Of a stretch of 64,000 nt of DNA, positions 37,449 to 50,345 are shown piece after piece (the first letter of the stretch is position 1; each line of letters opens with the position of its first letter). Source of the DNA: Astur gentilis (lineage: Eukaryota > Chordata > Aves > Accipitriformes > Accipitridae). The notes below the pieces were generated by a model. It saw nothing but the letters and a program-made list of their open reading frames with translations. It was not told the DNA's origin and made no database searches. Location: assembly GCF_929443795.1 (NCBI RefSeq), contig NC_064919.1, forward strand, positions 29,201,000 through 29,264,999, written 5' to 3'. The position numbers and the translations under genes were made by a program.

Positions 37449-38718
37449 AGGTTCTTGTCAACAGGTTAAGTATTAAGCCCTTCAGCAATCCAGTGTACTG
37501 TACAATAAATATCACATTGTTTATACAGAACAAGTAATTATTAAATGTTTTGCAAAAGAAGATTAAATCAATTTCTAATAATATGTTCCTACTGCAACAA
37601 GCTAGAACTATTCAACCAGTTTATTAATTCTTGTCATTAATGCAGCCTTAAACAGAAAACAATTATGATCCAGGAAACTACCTTTTAAAAGTGAAGAGGA
37701 TCACCAAATTACCAAGGAACTACAACTGGCAGCTCCAGCAACTAGTTTAGACCATATCAGCATGACAGAGCATACAACTTACACAGAACAGACACAGATG
37801 GAATTTCAAGAGTAGGTTCAGGCTAATGAATTTTGTATAAGCAGACTTAGCAAGCAGGGAAAGTAAAAGAAAACGTTGCAAAAGAAGGCCATTTAACTTC
37901 TGACATCTCTTTGCCGAGCAATATCAGATGGAAGTGTTTAACAGAGGGTAACTTTTCTGAAATTAATTTAGAGTCCTTTAAATAAACAATGCAACTTCCT
38001 TGCTGGGTGGACTCACAGATGAATTCTTCCCCCCCCAACTCCATCAATAAGCCAATGCTCCTGGTCAGCATAAAGATACCCGTTTACTTACTACCAGTAC
38101 TCATCAAAAGATGAAATAATGAGACACATGTAAAGAAGCTGATGCGTATTGTAAAACAAATATTTTTTATTCTTTAGTTCGTGAGTTAAAATAATATTTT
38201 CTTTATAATTGTATTTTATTTCTCTGTATTTTTGATTTTCATCTTCTCACCAACCAACCAAAATCCAAGTTTCATTTTCAAAGTTCCCTTCTCTCCAGTT
38301 TCAGGACAGCCCACTTGGAAAAAGACCCACACCACAACCTGACTTATCCACAAAAATTAAATTTCCTTTTTTTAAAATAATAAAGATAAATAGGAAAAAA
38401 AACCCCAAACCCAGAGTTTTTCAAGTATTACAGATTTTACTGAATAAATACTGATTTTTATCTTTAAAAAACAAAACGCTAATGGGAATAAGGGTCTCCA
38501 TTGTTTTTGTGTCAGAGAAGAAATGCATGTTTGGTAGTACCCTATACTGCCACGTCTGAAAACGCAGCTCTGCAGATATTATCTTGAAACTATCAATCTA
38601 AACAATAACAATATTATATTCAGCCTTTGACTAGGAACAGCTATTCAAAGAAACATAGTAGTTAAAAATAAGACCTACTCAAATATATCTGGAAAAATAT
38701 GTTTAAACAATGCAATTT

Positions 38719-38749
38719 GTTTTTTTTTTTTAATTTTTTTTTTTTTTTA
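38719..38749. repeat. T-rich low-complexity tract
   Basis: Two long T runs separated by AA. Confidence 0.8.
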
Positions 38750-39349
38750 ACTGAAGCACTTTAAATGACTAGTTCTTTGTCTTAACTTGATACAATCTGC
38801 ATCAGATATTTAGGCATTTGTTGGAAAGGTATCTCATTCACTTATACCACCCACATTGCTAAAGATCATTTCCTCAACCTTACTAGAGTTACATATATAA
38901 CAGCTTTAAAGTTTTGTTCTCTGCCTCCTTCTCAAATGCTCTTTCCCATACTTAAATGCTACCCAAACCCAACTGTTTAAGTGCAATGCAAGTATGGAAT
39001 AAGAATTAACAAAAGCCCAAGAGCACATGCAGATACAGTAAATTTGTATTAAACTTACAACTAGTAAGTTGGACTACTAAGTATTCAGCTGGAATACTTA
39101 CTTAATCTGAGTTTACCATAACATACTACATTTGCATATGATTATGCATGCCTGGTGGCCAAGCCGGCAGCATAATGCAGGTCAAAGAAGAGATTATAAA
39201 GAAAGCCATGGTACAATGTTGGTACTGTTACGCAAGAACTTAATTTCAGTGATCGCACTACTATTGCCTCACTTCCCTCTGTTTCAATGTCACTGGGAGA
39301 GCCACTCTCCTCCATCTTCATGATTCTAACAAGAGCTCTTCCACAAGGA

Positions 39350-39400
39350 GAAAAAAAAAATAAAAAATAAAAAATAAAAAATAAAAAATAAAAAAAATAA
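39350..39400. repeat. (TAAAAAA)n minisatellite after an A run
   Basis: A 7-base period, TAAAAAA, repeated about five times from 39361 to 39398, preceded by a 10-base A run. It makes a spurious Phe/Tyr-rich open frame on the minus strand. Confidence 0.85.
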
Positions 39401-39761
39401 AGCAAGCACACCACGTAAGACAGAATATGGTTCAAAATATACCAACAGCAGCAGGGTGGTGGGAGGAGAAGCTTTCAGTAAGGAAGATGACTGGAAAAAA
39501 GTAAGGAGGAGAATCAGTTCTGCACATTTCTACGCCCGTGGCAAAACAAAGCATGGGTTCTGCAGCTCTCACTACACCCCTCCTGGAAATGCTCCAAGGA
39601 CTCTTACTCCATTCAGGATGAGCCATGCCAGAAGTCGGCCAACTACTGGTAAAAGCGGCAAGTCCTTCCCCCCATCACAGACCCTCTCCATTACTCCCAC
39701 TGAGATCTGTGTAACTGCAGGCTTCTGCCTTTGATTCATTTCCACATGCAGCTATGCAAAC

Positions 39762-39782
39762 ATGTATGTATGTATGTATGTA
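39762..39782. repeat. (ATGT)n microsatellite
   Basis: Five tandem copies of ATGT. Confidence 0.85.
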
Positions 39783-40949
39783 CAGAGACAGACTGCTCCA
39801 CTCTAGAGAGCACGCTAACAAGCAAAGTTACGTTCATAGAACACATCTACAAATGCACATCATTTGCTATTTCCTTTATAATAGGTACATACACACTCAT
39901 GTTTATGCCAGCTAACCCCTCTATGTAAAACAGCATTTAAATAACTTTATATATAAAGAAATTAAGACCTGAGATTATTTTCCTACGTATCTGTAGACCA
40001 CTCGAAACAGCGCCTCAACCGTTCAGAGCCACTCCCCCAAGTATCTTAATACGCAGAGACAGAATGAGCAAAAACACGCCTGCCAATACACCAAAGCAGC
40101 TTAGCAAGCTTCATACTCTGTGAAGTAACACTGTAATGCACGTTAGAGCGCACGAATGCAACCCACGGGTATCGCGGGCAGCACAATCAACGTTTACACA
40201 GAGCTTTGAGCCTCCCCTTAGCCGCCACTAAGCAAGGTTTATTACAGAGCAATACAAAGTTACCGATAGATGGGAAGCTGGGCACTAGCGCCCTTTGTTG
40301 CTAGGAGACTGAACAGTAAGGTCCTACTCCGGTTTAGCCCTTGCCTAAGAGTATTAAGAACAGCGTGGGGACTGCTGTTGGTTGCAAGTTGCAGCTGAGG
40401 AGAGCTATAAAACGGTTACGAACAGACAGAGGTGCCGACAGGTGAACTACTCTCGGCTTCTCCGCCGTTTACAGCGTTACTAGCGGCCGGCACGGAAAGC
40501 GCACTCGAGCAACCTCACCGCAGGCTCCAGGCCCTACATGACAATTCCCCAGGCTTCCTTCCGCACGCGGGTGCCGGCACCGACACCCTGGTTCCGTCCC
40601 AGACCCGCCCGGGCAGCTCCCCCAACGCTTCTGCGGTGCCCCCCGCTGCCCGCACACTTCCGCTGCATTCGGCGGCGGCTGCTGGGGGACGCGCAGCAGC
40701 CGCGCGCTGGCAGCGCGGGGTACACGGGCCTGCGGGCAGCGCGGGGCCCGCCGCTCGGCCCACGGGAAAAGGGAAGGCGGGCGGGGGACACGCACCACGA
40801 CCTCCGCGCTGCGGGGGCGGGGAGAGCGCGTCTTACGCGCCGCAGGAGCCGGGGTCCGGCCTCCACGCGGCTCCCAGGCCGGCAGCGGCCCCGGCGCAGC
40901 TGCGAGGGGACAGAGGCGCCAGCGCCCGCCGCCCGCGGGAGGCCCGGGC

Positions 40950-40974
40950 CGGGCCGAGCCGAGCCGAGCCGAGC
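40950..40974. repeat. (GAGCC)n pentanucleotide repeat in the CpG island
   Basis: About five tandem GAGCC units. Confidence 0.8.
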
Positions 40975-41321
40975 GGCTCCCCGTACCTCCCGCCCCGGGG
41001 CGGCGCGGGCGGCGCCGCTGCGGCTCCCTGGCCCAGGCCCCGCGCGTCCGCCCCTCCCCAACGACGGCGGCCGCCCCTCGGCCCCGCCGCACGGCCCCGC
41101 TGCCGCCGGGGCGCCGAGGTCGGCACGGCTCCCCCGCCCTACGGCCCCGCTCGGGTGCCCGCTCCGCGAGGCGCGGGCGGGGCCCGAGGCAGCGGAGGCC
41201 GCGGCGGCGCCGCCGCCGCCATCCCCGCCTCCTACCTGCGGTCCAGGGCGGCGGGGCCGGCACGGAAGGAGCAGGAGCAGCGCGGCGCCGACTGCGGCGC
41301 GCTCCGCTGCTCTTCGCTCCA

Positions 41322-41345
41322 CCCGGCCCGGCCCGGCCCGGCCCG
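41322..41345. repeat. (CCCGG)n repeat, first tract
   Basis: Nearly five tandem CCCGG units. The minus strand has spaced GGG runs that could form a G-quadruplex. Confidence 0.85.
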
Positions 41346-41438
41346 CGCGCCGGGGCTGAGGGCGGGGCGGGGCGGGGCGCCAGCTAGCGGCGGCGGCAGC
41401 GGCAGCCGGCGGGTCCCCGCACCCCGCGGCGGCGCGGG

Positions 41439-41467
41439 CCCGGCCCGGCCCGGCCCGGCCCGGCCCG
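41439..41467. repeat. (CCCGG)n repeat, second tract
   Basis: About six tandem copies of the same pentanucleotide about 95 bases from the first tract. Confidence 0.85.
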
Positions 41468-41730
41468 CGCCCCCTTCTTTGCCGCCCGCCCTCCTCTCCC
41501 TCCGACCGCTCCCTCGCTTGCTGGCGTCTGCGCGGAGGAGGCCGAGGCCCCGGTGAGGGCTCGGGCGGGCCAGGCCGCGCCGGGCCTCCGCGGCGAGCGA
41601 GCAGCGGTGAGCGACACCTCTGGGGGCAGCGCGGGGCGGGGGCCTGCTGGCTCCGCGCTTCTGCGGCTTCCTGCGGCTGGGGCCAGGGCTGCACTGGCGG
41701 CTGGGCCGGAGAGCGCCGGTCAGCTGGGCC

Positions 41731-44700
41731 GGGAGGCTTGACATGTCTTTCCGGATCTCCCTGCAGAGGCGGCTCTGGAGCGCTAGGCCGTGAGGCTTGC
41801 TGGCACAAGCCGTGTCTTCGGCCCGTTCCACCTACTCTGATACTCTCTGGCTTACTAAGGCCTTAGTGTCACATACCTTTTCATTTTGTACACAGCCATA
41901 AGGAGGGATCGAGTAATTGTCTCTTGGTGACTTCACTGAAATAGCGCCCATCTGCGTCTCTAACCTCTCTGGCGTCTCCACATCTACCAAGTTTGGACAC
42001 CGACTAGATAACAAACATTTAGCAGTGGTTTTGCCAACAACCAGTTAGATCATTTCCCTACTTTGTTTTACTACTCAAAAGACTGAGCAAAGATGCTATT
42101 ACTGCACCAAACCTTGCAAACAATTGCCTAACTTCCCTTGCCTCATAAGTAAAAATGAAAGGGAAGGGGAAGGGAAAGTGTAACATCACAGTCCCACGTT
42201 TTTCTCCCCTCTCAGTAATAGTTTGTTGGGACCTGAACCTCACAGCTGATATTTCTAATACCCCTGGCATGGAGTTGAGCCAGCTTTTTCTCCTAAAACT
42301 GGGACTTGGAAGACACATTCTTAAATACATGGCTAAAGTTTATTTCCCTCCTTGAGAATGCACTGCTTTGGCCTCCCTCTGGTCAAGAAGGCTGCAGGTC
42401 ATCTGGTCTTCAATTGCAGAGAAGGGTGTCAGCACTAGGCACGCACCCAGACTAGCCTGACTAGCTGCTCATGCCCCCAGATGCACCTGGAATTTGCATT
42501 TCTTGGAAATTTGCAGCTAGACCAACCAACAGAGGAACAAAGAACAAGGAATTTTAACTACAGTTTCTTTAGCTTTGCAAGCCCTTAAGAGTCATTGGTT
42601 TTGCAAGTTAACAGAACTAAATTAGTAGATATAGTACAGAACATGGAGAATACATCTGGTCAAGTGGTGGTGTAAGGAGTGTAATTCAGAGTCATTATGA
42701 TGCTCTTTGTTGCTTATGTAGTACACAAACAATACTAGTTTTAGCCTGAGTCAGAAATCTCATCTTCCTATGTTGTCCTGCACTATAAATGAAGCTATAA
42801 AATCCCGTGAGTCAGTATATCACAACTTTCCCTCAACTTCCCCCCCTTGCTGTTTGTTGTCAGTCTCCGAGATGGACTTCCAAGGTTGATGGGAGGGCAG
42901 GTGGGCAGCAGTGGCGAATGGCTTCAGGAGATGACAGATGCTTGGAGGTGATCATAATGTGTCCTATCTAGGTAACTGTTAAAATAAAACATGCCTTACA
43001 GATTAGCAGTTCCCCGCCCCCCCCCCCCCCCCCAATCAGGTATTCTAACATTTAATAAACTCTAATTTTTAATAACATTTATAGCAGACAGACTTAACAT
43101 GGTGCAAAAAATTGTCTGTTAAATTTGTAGGTACCGAAAGAAAGGCTGATCCTGAGAACATCTCCCAAGGGTATCATCTGAACTCCACACCAAATATTTG
43201 AAAATAAACCTAGATCTTCCTAAAACCCCATTATTTTCAAAGTTCTGCGTTTTCCATGCAACAAGCAATGTCATTAAGACTTTCCCAAGACTGAGTACTG
43301 TATTTCACTATTTTTTGCAGTGCTTTTAAAGTCATCCAAGATTTTACATGCAGAACAAAGATACTTTGAAGTGCTTGGGCTTTGTTTTTCCCACTTAAGA
43401 TCTGGTTAACACTATTTAGTGCTGCTTCAACACAGAGAGAAACACAGACCATTACAGACCATTTTGTCTGCATCACCACCCTGACCAGAACATGAAGTAC
43501 CTACATCTTATGGTGGCTGTGCTCATCAGTAGGTTCCTGCAACAATGACAGTCAATAAGAATGACAATAACTCAATTTAAAAAAGTAAATCCAATATTAA
43601 AGGTAAAAAAACACAGAAAAGGGGCTCCATTTCTTTTGTTCTCTGTAAGTTCTTCCTTATTTATTATAATTAGCTTTTATCAAAATACTTTTTTTCCCCT
43701 TGCTTTTACATATTCCAGGCTTGTACATGGGAAACTGCTATGCTGATTTGAGCAATAAAGAAGTTATTAAATCACAAGAGCTGAAAGCTGAGCAATGGAA
43801 AGAATATTTACTCAGTGGTTTTAATTCTTTGTTTTTGTGGACATGGATTTAATTCCAAAGCCTAACAAGATAAACATTTTTTATTAAACCTTCTGTTTCT
43901 CTGGATTTTGCTGGAAATCCATAACCACATGCAGGATAAAATAAAAAATATTTATTGGGGGGGAGGGAGGAAAAAGAAAAACAATTCTGAGCAGGGTATG
44001 GCTGAAGTAGTAAAATAACTTTTACACTGAAAAAAATCATTAAAACTGGAATATTTTTATATTAAAAAAACAAACAAAAATATTATCTATTGGCATACAA
44101 CTTAGCAACTTTTGCCATCCAAAACCAAAAGCTTAATCATTTTTAACATATCTTAAAATGCTATTTGGCTAAGTTAAAAGAAACTGTAGTGAAAATTTAC
44201 TTAAAACCTAAACAAAATGTGTTAAGTACACCATTTAATCAAATCCCACCTTTATTTTTTATATAGCAAGTTAAAATTAATTTTAGTGAGTGCAAAGAGT
44301 ATCCCTTAATTTACTTCTTGGGCCAAATTCACTTTTTGCTTAATTAACTTATTTTCCATCAGATTTATGGCTACTTAAGCAAGGCTGAATTTGTGTCCAG
44401 ATGGAGGCAGTAAGCACAGGAAAGAATGTGAAAAAGGTGATGGGTTTAGAGCTTTGTGTGTTTTGCAGATGTTCAGTTAGTACCAACTCTGATTCAGGCC
44501 ATCTTGAGGCAATAAATAGAACCAACCAACATGAAAAGATGCATTCTGTCCTACACTATAAGATTTAAGTTACTGGGAAAGGGAAATGAAGTTTCGGACC
44601 AGTCTTAGACAAATGATGCTATTAGTATGCACATGTATAGGAGAAGGCAACAGAAAGTACTTGCTAACATTGATTTAGGTCTGTTAAGTGAACCTAAGAA

Positions 44701-44769
44701 AGTTTATCAAAATCAAAATGTAAATCTATTAAATAAGCAAGAGAAATGATGAAGCCATGTACATGATCA
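41731..44769. other. Intergenic DNA between MACIR promoter and PPIP5K2
   Basis: No coding exon was recognised. It holds a C-rich run at 43012-43033. Short open frames have no domain or splice context. Confidence 0.5.
43012..43033. repeat. Poly(C) run
   Basis: Four C, one G, then 17 C. The length may be unreliable in the assembly. Confidence 0.85.
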
Positions 44770-44945
44770 GACCAGGTTCCTCACAGAGGTGGCGCAGTCT
44801 CCATCCTTCAAGGTTCTCTAAGCCCAAACTGGATGAAGTCCTAGGTGACCTGGTCTGATCTCACAGATGACCCTGATTTGAGCAAGAGCTTGGACTACAG
44901 ACCTCCCAAGGCTCTTTCCAGCTTGAATTATTCTGTTTTCCTATG
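44770..44945 (+). mobile_element. CR1 3'-end fragment, plus orientation
   Basis: Recognisable CR1 tail text: CAGAGGTGGCGCAGTCTCCA, then a GACCCTGATTTGAGCAAGAG block, then TTCCAGCTTGAATTATTCTG near the end. About 175 bases, diverged. Confidence 0.7.
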
Positions 44946-45014
44946 ATCCTTGTTTAATCTTACTGTTTGTAGATTGAATGCATAGCACGTGTTGAGGTCA
45001 AAGTGTATGGGAAT

Positions 45015-45540
45015 TTAGAATAGAATAAAATAGAATAGATTTCAGTTGGAAGGGACCTACAATGACCATCTAGTGCAATTGCCTGAGCACTTCAGGGCTG
45101 ACCAAAAGTTTAAGCTTATTATTAAGGGCATTGTCCAAATGCCTATTAAACACTGACAGGCTTGGGGCATCGACCACCTCTCTAGGAAGCCTGTTCCAGT
45201 GTTTGACCACCTCTTGGTAAAGCAATGCTTCCTAATGCCATGTCTGAACCTCCCCTGGTGCAGCTTTGAGCCATTCCTAGACACCATGTCACTGGATCCC
45301 AGGAGAAGAGATCAGCATGTCCCTCTCCTCTTCCCCTCCTCAGGAAGCTGTACAGAGCAATGAGGCCGCCCCTCAGCCTCCTTTTCTCCAAACTAGACAA
45401 ACCAGAAGTCCTCAGCCGCTCCTCACAGGACATGCCTTCCAGCCCTTCCACCAGCTTGGTCGGCCTCCTCTGGATGCATTCAAGTACCTGAACATCCTTC
45501 TTAAATTGTGGGGCCCATAACTAATACTTAACCTAGAAAA
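45015..45540 (-). mobile_element. CR1 3'-end fragment, minus orientation
   Basis: It begins on the plus strand with AGAATAGAATAAAATAGAAT (a degenerate reverse-complement tail). Then come CAGTTGGAAGGGACCTAC, GGGGCATCGACCACCTCT and CTGTTCCAGTGTTTGACCAC, all hallmark reverse-complement CR1 3' blocks. About 520 bases, truncated at its 5' end. Confidence 0.85.
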
Positions 45541-46763
45541 GGCAGAAATCTCCAAGCTTTTGCTTTTTTTTTCTATTTCAAATACAATGGCATTTCAGTC
45601 TTTTGAATTATTTTGGTTTGATTTTCTCTTTTGCATACCTCAGTAGTTTGTAACTCCACATTTACTGGGCAAGTGCTTTTTAAAAATGACTATAGACTCT
45701 TAGTTAAGATTCATAAATAGTTCAAAATATTTCCCAGAGTAGTCTTTTAAAATAACTTATGGAGGCTTTAGGTATGATGTTTTAAATCTAAATATATTCC
45801 CAGCCCTCACCCAAAAGAGGAATTAAATAGTTATCAAGAATCTTAAGACAAATAAGACAGGAGATCCAAATGGACTTATACAAGATTTTAAAAGATTCAC
45901 AAGAGTTTTAGTATTTATATTAGTATACAATAAATAATAATTTTATGAAAGGAGCAGTTATTCTCTTTTCTGGAGAGACTTATTAGAACAGGAGGTTTAG
46001 TGAGATGTGCACCCAGACCAAATAGGCTTTGCTGGATGCAAAGATAATTGCAATTGTATTAGGAGAATTCTTTATCTGGTAAAAAATGCACATCACTCAA
46101 TTGCCCTGTTTTCCCTTGCTGGGGAGTTTTGTCCCTTTTACTGAATAAAATGGAGATCTGTATGTGTGGTGCATCAGAAAATGGCTTTGGAGGTATTTCC
46201 ATTCTACTTGGACATGAGGTTATATAGATCAAGAATGCTGCACAAAAAGTGGATTTCTCAAAACCATGTAGGATGAAGATGCATCTAGGCAAAAATAGCC
46301 TAATATACCTCCCTTTCAGGCTAATCTTGAGATACCCATGTAAAATATGAGTTTCCTTTCCTGCACTTCTCATTTATCACTTGATTAAAACCAAAGAATT
46401 TCTCACTAGAACCTGCTAACCACACAATCCTGTTTAGATCAGGGCAATTATGACCAAATCAGGCTAAATTTTTTAAAGAGAATACATCACTAGACATCAT
46501 AATTTCCGCATAAAAGTTCCTAATTTCTAGCAACTTTATGATAGAAAAACATACCTTGATCTCAGTATAGCTTGGAAAAAGACAAAAAATTATTTCTAGT
46601 CCTGTTCGGTGTTATTTCAGAAAGCCGATTCTTTCCTTAGTAGCAGATCACATGAAAATTTGTAATTCTTAGAAATCTCTATTTCTGCATACTACATTCA
46701 TACATTATGTGGTGTGATGACAAATTGTTTTTCATCCATTCTATTTCTTTTTCTTCTTCTTCT

Positions 46764-46800
<37 letters not shown>

Positions 46801-49800
46801 CAAGTACATCTTAGAACTCGTTTTATTTCAATGCAAAGACTTTAAGCTTCTTGTAAGGTCTTTTCCATACTAGCTTCTGTGTGGATCCATTATGATATGG
46901 ATGTTCTCTGTATTTAGTGCATCTTCCTCCTCCTCAAAGGCCCACATTTGATGACACTCATACACACTTGGATATCTTCCAAGATTTTTCTACAGTGTGA
47001 ACTGCAAATAGAATTTGTCTCCAAAGTACAGACGATTTGTGGGGCTTTCATCTTGTATTGTACTTCAGCTTGTTCATTGAAGAAGAAACAGGGATCAGAG
47101 ACAGAACTGCACATCCTTTCAAGGCTGAGCCAGACCTCCATCTAGCTATTTTGCAGGGAACTTCAGAGCTGGAATACTGAGTCTTTGTTATTCTTAATGG
47201 CACTGTATTTGATTAGACCACAGGATTATTACATTTAAAAATGAATAGTTAGAAAGCCAATGGAGATAATACAGTATGTGGTCTAGAGTATGGTGGGGTT
47301 TATTGCTTTGTTTATAGATAAGATGTTTGTTTTTTTTTTATTTGGCATCTGTTTTCCATAGTAATACACTCTGGACTGCTTTGTTATTGTACCAGTTTTT
47401 ATATTTCAGAGCAGAAAATGGTTGTTTTTAAGGGCTGAGGGAGACAATAAATTAGTATTTGAAAATACTTAATGAAATTTGTCCTCTCCACAAAACCAAT
47501 AAAAATAAACCATTGTTTAAAAAGAAAAATAAAAGAAACATAAACAACTACTAGAAAGCACCCTTCTTCTCTTCCACCATCTTCCAGAACTGAGTTTTTG
47601 GAAAAGTTTTTGCAATTTTTTATTTAGCAAGTTACTTATAGCTCTATCAACAATATAATTACTGTAAACTGATAAAGAAAAAATACAGGAAAAAAAAAGA
47701 ACATTATGATTCCATCTGTGTTAAGATGGCAGAAAACAGTTCTACATTCTGCCACTTGAACAGTCTATTACATTGAAATGGCTATTAAAAGTCTTTGTTA
47801 TATCTCTTCTGCTATCTTCCTTCAAACTCTACTGGTTTTGATTCTATTGATCAGTGTATAATAATTTTTGTACACATACCTCCCTAGGATTGTTTATATG
47901 GATGCCTACAAAATTGAATGATGAAAGCACATCTGCTTTCTCTTAAAAAATTTTACTTGCTAGCATAATTATACAGAGAACTCAAATTTATGTCATAATA
48001 AAGAAACATAAAACGAGATTTAAAAAAATTTAGGAATTTTTACAAACTTTTTTGTTTTTGTCTGTTTGGTAATGATGCTTCATTTTTGAAGGAAATGCTA
48101 TATGTTTACTTAAATTATGTGCCAGGGTGGGGGTATTTGGGGAGTTACAGTCATATTCAACCATTGATTTTCTGTGAATTTATTCTTTGACCTCTGTTAA
48201 ATCTGTTTGGGATAGGCTGTATAGTTCAAAAAGTTTAATGTGAGAGAGAGTTCAATTGCATAAAGAAATTGGACTAAAAATAGGTTCAAATCAGCTCAGT
48301 ACAGTCCATGTTCTGCCTTATTGCCAGAGCACTAGTAGGAAACAGAAGAGCACTCACGATGGTTCTGTATTTAATGTTAACCATTTTGGAAGCACTGCAG
48401 AATGTGTGACTACCATTTACCTTTTTGAGGAGTGATTTCAGTATAAAATGATAAAACCTCATTTCTTGTAAGTCATGTGCTTCACTGCCAAAAGAAATTT
48501 TGGTTTATTTGTATATTAACGGCTTATTTGTAAATTGTTTTCCACTATGACTACTGAGTCAACTACTTACTATACTTCACATATACTCTTAAAAGAAAAC
48601 AGAATGGAGAGAAGTTGCCAGTGACCTTGTTTTTATTTAGGAGCACATAAAAAAAAAGTTATGCCACAGCTTTGGTTGACTGGAATGATATGCATACTTG
48701 AATTTTAACAGTATTTTTTAAAACAGTAAACAAGTGTACATTCAGTTGTGTGCAAGACCAACACTGTCAATAACACAATTATGCTACAGAAAATGAAATG
48801 TTTTAAGTATATAGCTGTGAAACCCTTCATATTTTTTGGTATTTAACCAGCATGTTTAGAATTAGTCTGCTGAAGCCATCTCATGTGTAATAAACACTGA
48901 AAACAGACCCCATGGCAAAGTGAATGTAATTATAGTTGCACTGACTCTGGAGACAAGTAAGAGCCCTACTTAAAAACATTACTCAGAAGCTATGTCTTCT
49001 GCAACTTAAATGTGAAAGGAATTATCTAACTTGTAGTTTATGAAGCCTGTTATTAATATCAGCCACTTGAACTTACAAAAGTGGACTATATTTTCATACA
49101 TTTGGGATAATTATAATAATTCAATAATGTTTCATGCGACAGATAAAATCACAAGAACTGCTGAGACTGGATGATTACTCTACATAACCCAATAACTCAA
49201 AGTTCCACTGATTTACTAATGCTTCTCACAGCTCTTATAAAATCTTTAATGGTTGTTGGGTTTGTTAATTGGTTTGTTGGTGGTTTTTTTTTTAATGAGA
49301 GTTGCTGTCAAGGACCTAGACTGGAAGGAGAGAGATATGAAAATTCCCAGGCCATGATGAGTCCTGAGTATTTTGCAATAGTAAGCACTGTTGTGGTAGA
49401 CCATAGCCTCTTTCTACTCTGAAGGGATGATAATAAAGCATAGATGGAATATTTACAACTTTTAGGATAAACTTACTAGCAGACCAGCTGTAACCATTTC
49501 TCTTTTTACAAAACCTGCTTTTTAATATCACGTTTTTTGTAGAAACTTATGGCAAAGCAAATAAAACTGTCTTTTTAGTAAACAAAAGAAGGTTTTGATA
49601 AAAACATATAAAACACAGTTTTATCCACTGGGTGATGTACAGGTACCCGTATACAAGCATGTATACTAAACAACAAAAGAGAAGATGTATTTGAATGTTA
49701 CAGATCTGATGTAAACAGAGACTAAAAATAAGGACAGTCAAAAGTGACAATACATTAACTCACTCCATCATGCCTAATTATTGCAGCATATATGATATAA

Positions 49801-50345
49801 AGTAATTCAAATGCAGAAAATATCTGCTTATCTTCAAAACCAGGCAAAAGAGATCTCTTTGGAAATGTAGTTAAATTAAAAAAAAGCTTCTAGCCAAGTT
49901 GTGTGTAACATTTCAGCCCACAAAAGAAATTCACAGGGAGATTATAAACTCCTGAAAATAGAAGTCTATGTTGACAACAGACAATGCCTTCATTACAGTG
50001 ACATCAACAGAATCACTGTAAAACATACCACTGCACTGGTACTTTCTCTTTGTACAAGTTTACAGTAAACATTTGAAGACACTGAAAAGGTACACGTGCA
50101 GCTTTTCCATTAAAGGTGTGCAGTTCATCTAACTGATAAATATATTTCCTGAAATGTTTTAGAAAATGAGAAAAGACATTTGACCTAAGTATGTAGCGTG
50201 CACACTAGTGAACCATGTATGAATTAAAGATTAAGTGCACTATGAGCTGCAGACATGAATGGCTTTTGAAAGCTCGGTAATTTTGTTGAACACACACTAA
50301 AGAATTGTTTAAGTTGCTTCCAGTTTTGTCTGATCACTTCTTCGA
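45541..50345 (-). other. Probable PPIP5K2 3' UTR and intergenic DNA
   Basis: No coding exon was recognised. Some of the right-hand part must be PPIP5K2 3' UTR. Minus-strand AATAAA hexamers occur at 48632-48637, 48505-48510 and 48179-48184, but the used site cannot be chosen. A (TTC)n-poly(T) tract lies at 46747-46796. Confidence 0.5.
46747..46796. repeat. (TTC)n followed by a 31-base T run
   Basis: TTC units from about 46750 to 46765, then T from 46766 to 46796. Confidence 0.85.

Larger units (their letters stand above)
32038..41235 (-). other. MACIR: MACIR 5' intron(s), possible extra 5' UTR exons
   Basis: About 9.2 kb between the coding exon and the CpG-island exon. No coding sequence was recognised. 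Splice-like pairs on the minus strand at 35152-35190 and a strong donor after 33595 could mark alternative non-coding exons. Simple repeats at 37418-37448, 38719-38749, 39350-39400 and 39762-39782 lie inside. Confidence 0.55.
41236..41550 (-). other. MACIR: Probable non-coding first exon of MACIR
   Basis: The minus-strand donor ACCGCAG followed by GTAGGA, with the exon ending at 41236, lies in the heart of the CpG island and is the best donor I see. Alternative donors are GAG/GTACGG near 40985 and GC/GTAAGA near 40834. The 5' edge is only a guess because no TATA or initiator fixes the start site. Confidence 0.4.
40440..41730. promoter_or_regulatory. MACIR: CpG island, MACIR promoter region
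   Basis: A sharp block of very high GC and CpG content in otherwise AT-rich sequence. It has many GC boxes (for example GGCGGGGCGGGGCGGGG at 41361-41377) and no clear TATA box, typical of a broad vertebrate promoter. It sits upstream of MACIR on the minus strand and has no competing gene. Long open frames on both strands here are artefacts of the rarity of stops in GC-rich DNA. It could be bidirectional, since nothing coding is seen to its right for 9 kb. Confidence 0.88.

Noticed and set aside
39142..39435. Minus-strand frame with Phe/Tyr-rich N-terminus
   Set aside because: The hydrophobic part is the TAAAAAA minisatellite. The rest has no recognisable homology or splice support.
41553..41741. 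Plus-strand divergent transcript from the CpG island
   Set aside because: Donor-like GGTGAG sequences exist, but such matches are common in GC-rich DNA and no downstream exon was identified.
40432..41831. Several long open frames (up to 424 codons) on both strands
   Set aside because: They lie in the CpG island, overlap in many frames, are Arg/Ala/Pro/Gly-rich and have no domain. Stop codons are rare in such GC-rich DNA.
46747..46796. Minus-strand Lys run followed by a stop, considered as a lysine-rich alternative PPIP5K2 C-terminus
   Set aside because: It is simple-sequence (GAA)n/poly(A) with no acceptor or conserved residues in front of it.
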